In this document: piece by piece, positions 1 through 5,497 of the stretch
How positions within the stretch are numbered: the stretch's first letter is position 1
How the letters are laid out: every line of letters begins with the position of its first letter
Source of the DNA: Desulfobacterales bacterium
GTDB taxonomy: Bacteria > Desulfobacterota > Desulfobacteria > Desulfobacterales > UBA11574
Reading direction: 5' to 3'
NCBI GenBank assembly: GCA_030145595.1
Contig: JAQYVG010000224.1
Span: 1 to 5,497 of the forward strand
Length of the DNA: 5,497 nt
Notes under the pieces: generated by a model
The model's input: only the letters and a program-made list of their open reading frames with translations
Told to the model about the DNA's origin: nothing
Databases searched by the model: none
Translations under genes and position numbers: made by a program

Positions 1-58
1 TCAAGAAAAGACCGAAATCCTTTTCAGTCCTTCACCGGATCTGACAGGCATGCAAACC

Positions 59-580
59 TTAGTGATTGATGATAACTTTCACACCATATTTTCTGCTCAT
101 GCAGTCAAAGAAAATAGGGAGCCACTTGATGATCTTGCGATCACCATCATTGTCCTTGACATCGGGAACATCTGGCGCATCCTGCTTCTTGAGTTCCTTA
201 AATGCTTCGTAGTCAACCTTGAAGTTGACGAGCACGTTGGCATAATGCATGGAGGTGCCATCAGGGACACGGCCAGTTGCAACGTAGTACTTTACAGCTT
301 CACATGCTGTTGCAATTCTAACCATAGAAACGGTTGAAATGACAGTACCTGGAACAGCTGGTTCGGCAATGATACCGGCAGCTGCATCAGCTTCAACAGC
401 AGGAACGGTGCGATGAGCATTCTTTGCAAGAATGTCGAGGGAAGCTTTGTCAAAGTCGGCAAGATCGAGGTAAGTATTGATACCTTCTTTGATGAACCTG
501 TTTACGGCGGCGTTGCTCCCCATTTTCATGTTGGGTTCAGACTTGAGGTACTGCTTGAAGGCGTTCGTTGCGACGGGCAT
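59..580 (-). CDS. Hypothetical protein, 173 aa, diatom-like, probably foreign to the dcw cluster
   Basis: The ORF starts with ATG at 580 and ends with TAA at 59-61. There is no signal peptide, membrane segment or cysteine cluster. Residues 25-55 look helical and acidic (KEGINTYLDLADFDKASL). Residues 87-104 form a second likely helix ending in YYVATGR. A conserved-looking stretch runs through APDVPDV (135-141) and IKWLPIFFDCMSRKYGVK (151-168). From memory, this order of motifs matches the N-terminal region of a large family of hypothetical, possibly retroelement-linked proteins in diatoms such as Thalassiosira and Fragilariopsis, in which an IKW...F.DFL...GV stretch leads into a longer protein. 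Here a stop follows five residues after that stretch, so it may be a truncated or frameshifted copy. The start context ACCAAAATG and the many CTC, GTC and AAG codons look eukaryotic, and the only purine-rich stretch (AAAGGA) lies too far upstream to be a good Shine-Dalgarno site. The coding assignment is fairly safe; the family link is recollection and the function is unknown. Confidence 0.6.
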   Translation of the reverse strand: MPVATNAFKQYLKSEPNMKMGSNAAVNRFIKEGINTYLDLADFDKASLDILAKNAHRTVPAVEADAAAGIIAEPAVPGTVISTVSMVRIATACEAVKYYVATGRVPDGTSMHYANVLVNFKVDYEAFKELKKQDAPDVPDVKDNDGDRKIIKWLPIFFDCMSRKYGVKVIINH

Positions 581-638
581 TTTGGTAGTTTGATTATTTC
601 CTTTATTAAAAGTGTATATTTCGTTTTGTGAGGAGGAT

Positions 639-667
639 CAGCGATTCTTTATTCATCAGAATCGCTG
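639..667 (+). terminator. Perfect 10-bp hairpin, terminator-like
   Basis: CAGCGATTCT (639-648) and AGAATCGCTG (658-667) are exact reverse complements separated by a 9-base loop. On the + strand the hairpin is followed by TTT and then a broken T-rich run (GCACATTTTA), so it would be a weak intrinsic terminator reading rightward. No + strand gene precedes it in the window; the upstream gene points the other way and ends far away. It could therefore have served a gene lost at the left junction, or be an unrelated inverted repeat. The structure is certain and the role is a guess. Confidence 0.4.
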
Positions 668-929
668 TTTGCACATTTTAGTTGGCGATTTGCTAATTTT
701 AATGTAACGGTCTGTTTCACGGACTTTATCATGTCGCACAACTTTGAAGGGCAATAGCTAAGAAGCATTGTATCCTCGCTCTCTACCTAATTTAGATCAC
801 AGTGTTAGGTTCACTCATCTATTCATTTTCATGTGCTATTAAAGCATCACGCTGGGATAACCAGATTTGTTAACGTTTAACGACAGAATTCCTAATTGAA
901 TACGTTTTACCTGCAGGAGGGAAGACACC
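668..929. other. Non-coding stretch with no recognisable feature
   Basis: No ORF of useful length, tRNA-like fold or convincing sigma-70 promoter is visible here. The longest ATG-initiated frame I noticed (ATG at 732) stops after about eight codons. Local AT-rich palindromic words such as GTTAACGTTTAAC near 870 are present, but I cannot assign them. In a standard dcw cluster this position would be the 3' end of murD; I see no remnant of MurD motifs. Confidence 0.4.
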
Positions 930-1033
930 AAAGCACAAATGTCAGTAATCAGTTATCGGTTATCAGTAATCAGTTTTCCCTTACTGATCACTTCCCACTG
1001 ATGACTGTTCACCCGTGACTGTCTTTGTGCTTT
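930..1033. repeat. Intergenic repeat block framed by 10-bp inverted arms
   Basis: AAAGCACAAA (930-939) and TTTGTGCTTT (1024-1033) are exact reverse complements and enclose about 84 bases of repetitive sequence. Inside, TCAGTAATCAGTT occurs twice as exact 13-bp direct repeats (942-954 and 963-975), 21 bases apart. ATCAGTAA (962-969) can pair with TTACTGAT (981-988) across an 11-base loop. Variants of the same word follow (ACTGATCAC, ACTGATGACTG, GTGACTG). The block ends 50 bases before ftsW. The layout suggests a small dispersed non-coding repeat rather than a gene. It has no transposase and is too short for an insertion sequence. Confidence 0.6.
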
Positions 1034-1083
1034 AGTGGCTGAAAAGTTGCTTTTGAATTAGAAAACAAGGAAGAACAAAATTA

Positions 1084-2223
1084 ATGACCGGCACCCAACA
1101 TAAGATGCAAAATGCTGCTCAACCAAACTCGAGCTATGATATCAAGCTCCTGTTCCCTGTGCTTTTTCTGGTTGGAATCGGAATTGTAATGGTCTACAGC
1201 GCCAGTTCGGTCCTGGCACTGAAAAAGTATGGAACCGGCTACTACTTTTTAAAAAAGCAAGCCTGCTTCGCCCTGCTGGGAATTGTAGTCCTGATAATTT
1301 GCAGACGGATTCCGGCGCGGTTTTTCCGTCCTTTGGCATACCCTTTTATGATCATGGCAATCACCTTTTTGGCTGCGATCAAGTTTACAAAATTCGGACA
1401 TTCTGTCGGAGGCTCGGCCAGGTGGCTGCGTTACGGCGGCTTTACATTTCAACCCTCGGAATTTGCCCGTTTTACCCTGATAGTTTACCTGGCCTACTCC
1501 CTGGATAAAAAGAAGGATAAACTCAACGATTTTTATGTCGGTTTTCTTCCCCACATTTTGGTATTAGGTATTTTAACCGCTCTGATTTTTATCCAGCCTG
1601 ACTTGGGCGCTGTACTGATTTTGGGCGCTATTACCTGGATCATGCTTTTTGTAGGCGGTGGCAGTCTTAAGCATCTTTTCTTATCATTTGTGGCCCTGCT
1701 GCCCGTTATTTACTTTTTTATGGTCAGCGCCGAGTATCGACTTAAACGCCTCCTCAGTTTTATGGACCCCTGGCAACATCCTTCAAATGAAGGTTATCAG
1801 ATCGTCCATTCGCTGATGGCATTCGGCGCCGGAGGAGCCTGGGGCGCAGGCATCGGCAAGGGTTATCAGAAACTGTTCTATCTTCCTGAGCCCCACACTG
1901 ATTTTATCTTCTCAGTCATCGGAGAGGAACTCGGCCTCCTGGGCGTTCTTCTTATCCTGTGCCTTTATGTCCTTATATTCTGGCGTGGCGTCTGGATTGC
2001 CAGAAATACCCAAGACTCTTTTGGAGCACTTTTAGCCATGGGGCTGACAACGGCAATCGGTCTGCAAGTTTGCATTAATATGGGAGTCACCCTTGGACTT
2101 CTCCCGACCAAAGGGCTTACCCTCCCCTTTTTAAGTTACGGCGGAACATCCCTTTTGGTGAACATGGCGTCCATTGGGATACTGATGAACATTGCAGCAT
2201 TAAAACCTGAACCTAATGGATAA
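1084..2223 (+). CDS. ftsW: FtsW, SEDS-family septal peptidoglycan glycosyltransferase
   Basis: FtsW polymerises lipid II into glycan strands at the division septum, together with its class B penicillin-binding partner FtsI. The 379-residue product has about ten hydrophobic segments, near residues 21-41, 55-73, 82-100, 122-139, 154-169, 172-190, 196-214, 274-299, 313-335 and 345-372. A large extracytoplasmic loop lies between the seventh and eighth. Family motifs are present: QPSE (123-126), QPDLG (171-175), DPW..P...GYQ..HSL (228-244) and LPEPHTDFIF (267-276), whose D273 matches the catalytic aspartate of SEDS enzymes. The C-terminal family signature runs from N332 to S356 and ends in LSYGGTS. 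Downstream murG favours FtsW over its paralogue RodA. AAGGAAG at 1067-1073 lies 10 bases before the ATG and supports this start; an in-frame Met at residue 8 is a weaker alternative. Two in-frame stops stand in tandem (TAATAA). Length is typical and the gene looks intact. Confidence 0.96.
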   Translation: MTGTQHKMQNAAQPNSSYDIKLLFPVLFLVGIGIVMVYSASSVLALKKYGTGYYFLKKQACFALLGIVVLIICRRIPARFFRPLAYPFMIMAITFLAAIKFTKFGHSVGGSARWLRYGGFTFQPSEFARFTLIVYLAYSLDKKKDKLNDFYVGFLPHILVLGILTALIFIQPDLGAVLILGAITWIMLFVGGGSLKHLFLSFVALLPVIYFFMVSAEYRLKRLLSFMDPWQHPSNEGYQIVHSLMAFGAGGAWGAGIGKGYQKLFYLPEPHTDFIFSVIGEELGLLGVLLILCLYVLIFWRGVWIARNTQDSFGALLAMGLTTAIGLQVCINMGVTLGLLPTKGLTLPFLSYGGTSLLVNMASIGILMNIAALKPEPNG

Positions 2224-2231
2224 TAAAGAAA

Positions 2232-2250
2232 CCGGATCAAGAGGACCCGG
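2232..2250 (+). promoter_or_regulatory. Small hairpin in the ftsW-murG gap
   Basis: CCGGATC (2232-2238) pairs with GACCCGG (2244-2250) with one A-C mismatch and a 5-base loop (AAGAG). It begins about eight bases after the ftsW stop. There is only a CTTTGG tail, so it is not a convincing intrinsic terminator. At most it is an mRNA processing or stabilising element within the operon, and it may be chance. Confidence 0.2.
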
Positions 2251-2285
2251 CTTTGGATTAACCTTGGAAAGATTTTATTATAAAA

Positions 2286-3434
2286 ATGTTAAATCCGAAT
2301 GTTGAAAAAAAAGAGCTACACAAAACGCCGGAGGCGTTGCGCATCATTATTGCCGGCGGCGGCACCGGAGGGCATCTTTTTCCCGGCATTGCCATTGCAC
2401 AGGAATTTACGGCCCGGAATCCAAATAGCAATGTCTTGTTCGTCGGCGCAGGCAAACCTTTTGAAACCTCAATTCTGTCTGAGTTGGGTTTCAAGCATGC
2501 AAAGATTACAGCAGCAGGAATCAAAGGACGGGGAACGGCACAGCAGGCCTTGTCGATCGCGAAAATCCCCAAGGGCATTTTTGAATCGATTATGATCCTT
2601 AAACGTTTCAAACCTGATCTGGTCATCGGTGTCGGCGGCTATGCTGCCGGACCTCTGGTCACGGGTGCATGGCTCCTGGGCATTCGCATCGCTCTGCATG
2701 AGCAGAATATTCTTATGGGCATTACTAACCGGATACTGTCGCGTCTTGCCGATCGGATATTTATTTCTTTTGAGAATACGCCCTTAGAACTAAATGGGCG
2801 TAAAGTCCACCTTACCGGTAATCCCGTACGTAAGGAAATATTGCAGCGCAACGGGAACCAAAAAGTAAGCACGGTTGCAGACTTCGGTAAACAGCGGCCC
2901 TTTACAGTACTGATCATCGGCGGAAGTCAGGGGGCCCGCGGTATAAACCTGGCGGTTATGGAGGCTGTGGAACACATCCGGGAAAAAAATGCGTTTTTTT
3001 TCATCCATCAAACCGGAGTTCAAGATGAAACCATGGTTAAAGCCGCCTATCAGCGCTGTGATATTGCCGGCAAGGTGCAGGCCTTTTTTGTTGATATGGC
3101 CCGGCAATATCAGCAAGCCGATCTGGTGATATGCCGGGCAGGTGCCACCACGGTGGCGGAAATTACAGCTATTGGAAAGGGGGTTGTGTTTATTCCGTTT
3201 CCTTTTGCAGCCGATAATCACCAGGTTCTGAATGCACGCACCCTTACAAACGCCGCCGCTGCAGAAATGATTCTGGAAAAAGATCTTAGCGGCAGAGTCC
3301 TGGCCGATAAAATCGAATGTTTTGCATCAAACCCGGAAGCCCTAAGTCAAATGGCCTCCAAGGCAAAGGATTTTGGACGGCCGGATGCGGCCGCAATGAT
3401 TGTGAACAACTGTTATAATCTGATGAATTCGTAA
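2286..3434 (+). CDS. murG: MurG, lipid II synthase (UDP-GlcNAc transferase)
   Basis: MurG transfers GlcNAc from UDP-GlcNAc to lipid I at the cytoplasmic face of the membrane, giving the lipid II that FtsW polymerises. The 382-residue protein has the two-domain GT-B layout. In the N-domain the glycine loop GGGTGGHLFP (24-33) includes H30, the position of the proposed catalytic base, followed by GVGGYAAGP (115-123) and HEQN (138-141). In the C-domain are GNPVR (178-182), the second glycine loop GGSQGAR (212-218), and RAGATTVAEI (284-293), whose E292 corresponds to the UDP-ribose contact. FPFAADNHQVLNA (304-316) lines the uracil/sugar pocket. The protein carries about 18 residues before the usual (M)RIIIAGGG start. 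ATG 2286 has only GGAAAG at 2266-2271, 14 bases away. A TTG at 2337 would give the standard start, but its GGAGG (2330-2334) is only two bases away. The ATG is the better call, with modest certainty. The gene ends one base before murC. Confidence 0.96.
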   Translation: MLNPNVEKKELHKTPEALRIIIAGGGTGGHLFPGIAIAQEFTARNPNSNVLFVGAGKPFETSILSELGFKHAKITAAGIKGRGTAQQALSIAKIPKGIFESIMILKRFKPDLVIGVGGYAAGPLVTGAWLLGIRIALHEQNILMGITNRILSRLADRIFISFENTPLELNGRKVHLTGNPVRKEILQRNGNQKVSTVADFGKQRPFTVLIIGGSQGARGINLAVMEAVEHIREKNAFFFIHQTGVQDETMVKAAYQRCDIAGKVQAFFVDMARQYQQADLVICRAGATTVAEITAIGKGVVFIPFPFAADNHQVLNARTLTNAAAAEMILEKDLSGRVLADKIECFASNPEALSQMASKAKDFGRPDAAAMIVNNCYNLMNS

Positions 3435-3435
3435 T

Positions 3436-4803
3436 ATGTATCTTAAAAAATATCACATACATTTTGTCGGCATTGGCGGCATCGGCATGAGTGGAATTGC
3501 CGAACTCCTGCTCAACCTGGGCTACAAGGTGTCCGGCTCCGACCTCAGCTCTTCTGATCTGACCCGGCGCCTGCAAAGCATAGGGGGAGTGATATATGAA
3601 GGTCATGCTGCCAAGCAAATTAAAGGGGCTGATGTTGTGGTAACATCCGCGGCCATCGTTCCCGATAACCCTGAAATTATCGCCGCCGCCCAAGCGTCGA
3701 TCCCGGTAATACCCAGGGCCGAAATGCTGGCGGAACTGATGCGTTTAAAGTACAGCGTAGCGATTGCCGGTGCCCACGGCAAAACATCGACCACTTCCCT
3801 GGTAGCTGCCGTGCTGGACGAAGGCGGGCTGGATCCCACGGTGGTCATCGGCGGCAAACTCAAAAGTATCGGGATCAATGCGCTGCTTGGAGAGGGGGAT
3901 TTTATCGTGGCCGAAGCGGATGAAAGCGACGGCTCTTTTCTGAAAATGTCTCCCACCATAGCGGTTGTAACGAATATAGACCGGGAGCATCTCGATTTTT
4001 ACAAAGACCTAGACCACATCAAGGAAGTGTTTTTAAGCTTCATCGATAGAATCCCGTTTTACGGTCTGGCAATTCTATGCCTGGATGATGAACCCATACA
4101 GGATATAATTCCCAAAATAAAGAAGCGCTTCACAACTTACGGAGTCAGTTCCCAGGCGGATATCCAGGCCAAAAACATTGAATCCAAAGGGTTAAAAAGC
4201 AGGTTTGCCGTCAAACACCTTGGCGAGCACTTAGGAGAAATCTCGCTTAATCTGCCTGGTATCCATAACGTTTACAACGCCATGGCAAGCATCGCCGTGG
4301 GACTTGAATTAGGTATCGATTTTGAAGTCATTAAAAGCGCCCTGGAAATCGTTCAAGGCGTGCAGCGCAGATTGGAAATCAAGGGAATCGCCCGAGACAT
4401 TACTGTTGTTGACGATTACGGCCATCATCCCACTGAAATCAAATTTACGCTGCAGGCCGCTAAGGAAAGCTGGCCGGACCGGCGCATCGTTGTGGTGTTT
4501 CAGCCGCACCGCTACTCCAGAACCGAGGCACTTTTTGATGACTTTACACGTTCGTTCTACCAGTCGGATATGCTTGTAGTGCTGCCGATCTATGCAGCCA
4601 GCGAAAAAGCAATCAAAGGCGTTGACAGTCAATCGTTGTTTGAAGAAATTCGAGCCCACGGCCACAAAGATGTCGTCTTCATGCCAAGTTTTAAAACAGC
4701 TGTTTCCCATTTAAAACAAACTTTAACCGGCGGCGACATCCTGCTGACTCTGGGTGCCGGCGATGTGTACAAACTGGGAGAGACTTTACTTAAAGAACTT
4801 TGA
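3436..4803 (+). CDS. murC: MurC, UDP-N-acetylmuramate--L-alanine ligase
   Basis: MurC is the first ATP-dependent Mur ligase; in the cytoplasm it attaches L-alanine to UDP-MurNAc. The 455 residues show the three Mur domains. The N-terminal UDP-binding Rossmann fold has GIGGIGMSG (12-20). The central ATPase domain has the P-loop AGAHGKTSTT (111-120, K116), EADESDGSF (160-168), TNIDREHLD (179-187) and GIHNVYNAMA (275-284). The C-terminal ligase domain has GVQRRLE (308-314), DDYGHHPTEI (326-335), QPHRYSR (356-362) and LTLGAGDV (437-444). The HHPTEI and QPHRYSR motifs distinguish MurC from MurD, MurE and MurF. The ATG lies one base after the murG TAA (TAATATG) and has no clear Shine-Dalgarno sequence, so translation probably depends on ribosomes finishing murG. 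Length is normal and no key motif is missing. It is not fused to Ddl or MurB, unlike in some lineages. Confidence 0.97.
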   Translation: MYLKKYHIHFVGIGGIGMSGIAELLLNLGYKVSGSDLSSSDLTRRLQSIGGVIYEGHAAKQIKGADVVVTSAAIVPDNPEIIAAAQASIPVIPRAEMLAELMRLKYSVAIAGAHGKTSTTSLVAAVLDEGGLDPTVVIGGKLKSIGINALLGEGDFIVAEADESDGSFLKMSPTIAVVTNIDREHLDFYKDLDHIKEVFLSFIDRIPFYGLAILCLDDEPIQDIIPKIKKRFTTYGVSSQADIQAKNIESKGLKSRFAVKHLGEHLGEISLNLPGIHNVYNAMASIAVGLELGIDFEVIKSALEIVQGVQRRLEIKGIARDITVVDDYGHHPTEIKFTLQAAKESWPDRRIVVVFQPHRYSRTEALFDDFTRSFYQSDMLVVLPIYAASEKAIKGVDSQSLFEEIRAHGHKDVVFMPSFKTAVSHLKQTLTGGDILLTLGAGDVYKLGETLLKEL

Positions 4804-4806
4804 TCT

Positions 4807-4876
4807 GGTTGCGGGTTGCGGGTTGCGGGTTGCGGGTTACGGGTTGCGGGTTGCGAGTTGTGCGCTACGGGTTGCT
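4807..4876 (+). repeat. Heptanucleotide tandem array (GGTTGCG)x10 with G-quadruplex pattern
   Basis: Ten 7-base units run from 4807 to 4876. Units 1-4, 6 and 7 are exactly GGTTGCG, unit 5 is GGTTACG, and units 8-10 have decayed (AGTTGTG, CGCTACG, GGTTGCT). The array begins three bases after the murC stop. Its phase gives six GGG runs at 4813, 4820, 4827, 4834, 4841 and 4848, each separated by four-base loops (TTGC or TTAC). This fits the standard G-quadruplex pattern on the coding strand, and so in the murC-murB mRNA. The array is seen directly; folding and any effect on murB expression are inference. Perfect units on the murC side and decayed ones on the far side suggest slippage growth. Confidence 0.85.
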
Positions 4877-4886
4877 AACTGAAAAA

Positions 4887-4904
4887 TGATTACTGATCAC
4901 TGAT
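4887..4904. repeat. ACTGATCACTGAT repeat word shared with the ftsW upstream block
   Basis: The sequence TTACTGATCACT at 4890-4901 is identical, on the same strand, to 981-992 inside the repeat block upstream of ftsW. TGATTACTGA here (4887-4896) is also the reverse complement of TCAGTAATCA in that block. The same vocabulary in two gaps of one cluster indicates a dispersed intergenic repeat family. No gene or mobile enzyme accompanies it. Confidence 0.5.
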
Positions 4905-4908
4905 TGAT

Positions 4909-4968
4909 GGAGATTAAATTGTGTTTCAATTCCACAATCGAAAATCAACAATCAAAAATCTAAAATAG
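4909..4968 (+). promoter_or_regulatory. Possible 15-codon leader ORF in front of murB
   Basis: GGAGA at 4909-4913 is the only good ribosome-binding sequence in the gap. Counting from GGAG, it stands 8 bases before a GTG at 4921, which opens a frame of 15 codons (MFQFHNRKSTIKNLK) ending in TAG at 4966-4968, four bases before the murB ATG. Ribosomes could load here and restart at murB. The frame is short and built mostly from the AATC-rich repeat, so it may be accidental. An ATG at 4907, in the murB frame, stops at 4961-4963 and so cannot extend murB. Confidence 0.2.
4935..4962. repeat. Imperfect 14-bp tandem repeat (CAATCGAAAATCAA) before murB
   Basis: CAATCGAAAATCAA (4935-4948) and CAATCAAAAATCTA (4949-4962) match at 12 of 14 positions. 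The AT-rich repeat ends ten bases before the murB ATG and displaces any Shine-Dalgarno sequence. From memory, similar AATCAAAAATC strings are scattered between genes in Desulfobacterales genomes; this is recollection only. Confidence 0.5.
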
Positions 4969-4972
4969 AAAC

Positions 4973-5497
4973 ATGTTACTCGATTCTGAATCCAAAAAAT
5001 GGCTGGCCGATCATTACGGCGCCGGCATCAAATTTGACGAACCAATGTCCAAGCACACATCGCTGCAGGTCGGCGGGCCGGCTGAGGCCTATTTTGTCCC
5101 TGGAAACATTGAAGCGCTTAAATCACTGATCAACTGGGCCTGGCAAAAGGACATCCCGTATCTGATTATCGGCGACGGTACAAATCTGTTGGTAAAAGAC
5201 AGCGGGATAAAGGGCATCGTCATAGCGCTGACCAAGTGCCTGCAGGCGATTACCAAAACCGATAATCAAAAAGAAGAAGTTGTCGTTACCGCCATGGCCG
5301 GTGTTCGCATGCAGGCTCTTTGCCGCTTTGCCCTTGAGCATGGTCTGGCAGGTCTCACTTTTGCCTTAGGAATTCCCGGTACTGTGGGCGGCGGCATTAT
5401 GATGAATGCCGGTACGGCTGGCGGCTGGATCGAAGATGTCCTCAAGGCCGTCACAGTGCTTTTGCCAAACGGTCAAATCCAGGAAATTACGCGGGAC
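4973..5497 (+). CDS. murB: MurB, UDP-N-acetylenolpyruvoylglucosamine reductase (5' part, cut by window edge)
   Basis: MurB is the FAD enzyme that uses NADPH to reduce UDP-GlcNAc-enolpyruvate to UDP-MurNAc, the substrate of the MurC encoded just upstream. The frame is open for 175 codons to the right edge; about 300 residues would be expected in full. Visible motifs are HTSLQVGGPA (28-37), the FAD-loop GDGTNLLVKDSGIKG (67-81, where GxGSN is more usual), and GLAGLTFALGIPGTVGGGIMMNAG (124-147), the FAD-binding signature. The GIPGTVGG form suggests the shorter type II MurB rather than the E. coli type. The catalytic serine and glutamate lie in the unseen C-terminal part. ATG 4973 is the first start after an in-frame TAA at 4961. 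It has no Shine-Dalgarno sequence next to it, and Met25 (5045) would remove the residues leading into the HTS motif without improving the site. The 169-base gap from murC is long for this operon. Confidence 0.95.
   Translation, partial: MLLDSESKKWLADHYGAGIKFDEPMSKHTSLQVGGPAEAYFVPGNIEALKSLINWAWQKDIPYLIIGDGTNLLVKDSGIKGIVIALTKCLQAITKTDNQKEEVVVTAMAGVRMQALCRFALEHGLAGLTFALGIPGTVGGGIMMNAGTAGGWIEDVLKAVTVLLPNGQIQEITRD

Noticed and set aside
590..620. TTGATT...TATATT as a + strand promoter
   Set aside because: The 19-base spacing is long, it lies about 460 bases from ftsW with a terminator-like hairpin between, and AT-rich DNA yields such matches easily.
413..631. A 72-residue + strand frame opposite the 173-aa gene
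   Set aside because: It overlaps the better-supported minus-strand gene, and its product shows no domain or family resemblance.
866..884. Integron attC-like site (GTTAAC/GTTTAAC words)
   Set aside because: No paired core sites with the expected imperfect hairpin, and no integrase or cassette structure.
942..975. CRISPR array
   Set aside because: There are only two 13-bp repeats with an 8-base spacer, far below repeat and spacer size, and no cas gene.
1084..2223. RodA or SpoVE instead of FtsW
   Set aside because: SEDS motifs alone do not separate them, but the location directly before murG-murC-murB fits FtsW.
2790..3221. A 143-residue open frame on the minus strand inside murG, and similar long antisense frames in ftsW and murC
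   Set aside because: They lie wholly within well-supported genes, show no recognisable domains and have no plausible ribosome sites; they are shadow frames.

Overview
This window carries part of a bacterial division and cell wall (dcw) cluster on the + strand: ftsW (1084-2223), murG (2286-3434), murC (3436-4803) and the first 175 codons of murB (4973 to the right edge). The gene order, a MurC/MurB pair without fusion, and the intergenic low-complexity repeats point to a Gram-negative bacterium. The repeat style resembles what I remember from Desulfobacterota (Desulfobacterales) genomes, but no rRNA or clade marker is present, so that placement is tentative.

Left part (1-1083). A minus-strand gene for a 173-residue protein (580 down to 59) resembles, from memory, the N-terminal part of a protein family expanded in diatom genomes. 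Its codon choice and start-codon context also look eukaryotic. It sits where murD and the earlier dcw genes would normally be. The roughly 500 bases between it and ftsW hold no recognisable gene. They do hold a perfect 10-bp hairpin, a block of TCAGTAATCAGTT-type repeats framed by 10-bp inverted arms, and a modest ribosome binding site for ftsW. A chimeric assembly joint or a foreign insertion are both possible.

Right part (1084-5497). FtsW polymerises lipid II into septal glycan and MurG makes lipid II. MurC adds L-Ala to UDP-MurNAc, and MurB makes that UDP-MurNAc from UDP-GlcNAc-enolpyruvate. The four genes are co-directional with gaps of 62, 1 and 169 bases, consistent with one transcript. 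The murC-murB gap is unusual. It has a tandem heptamer array (GGTTGCG) with six evenly spaced GGG runs (a G-quadruplex pattern), then repeat words shared with the ftsW upstream gap, then a short AATC-rich repeat directly in front of murB.

The enzymes themselves are ordinary and intact as far as seen. What deserves a second look is the left junction and the intergenic repeats.
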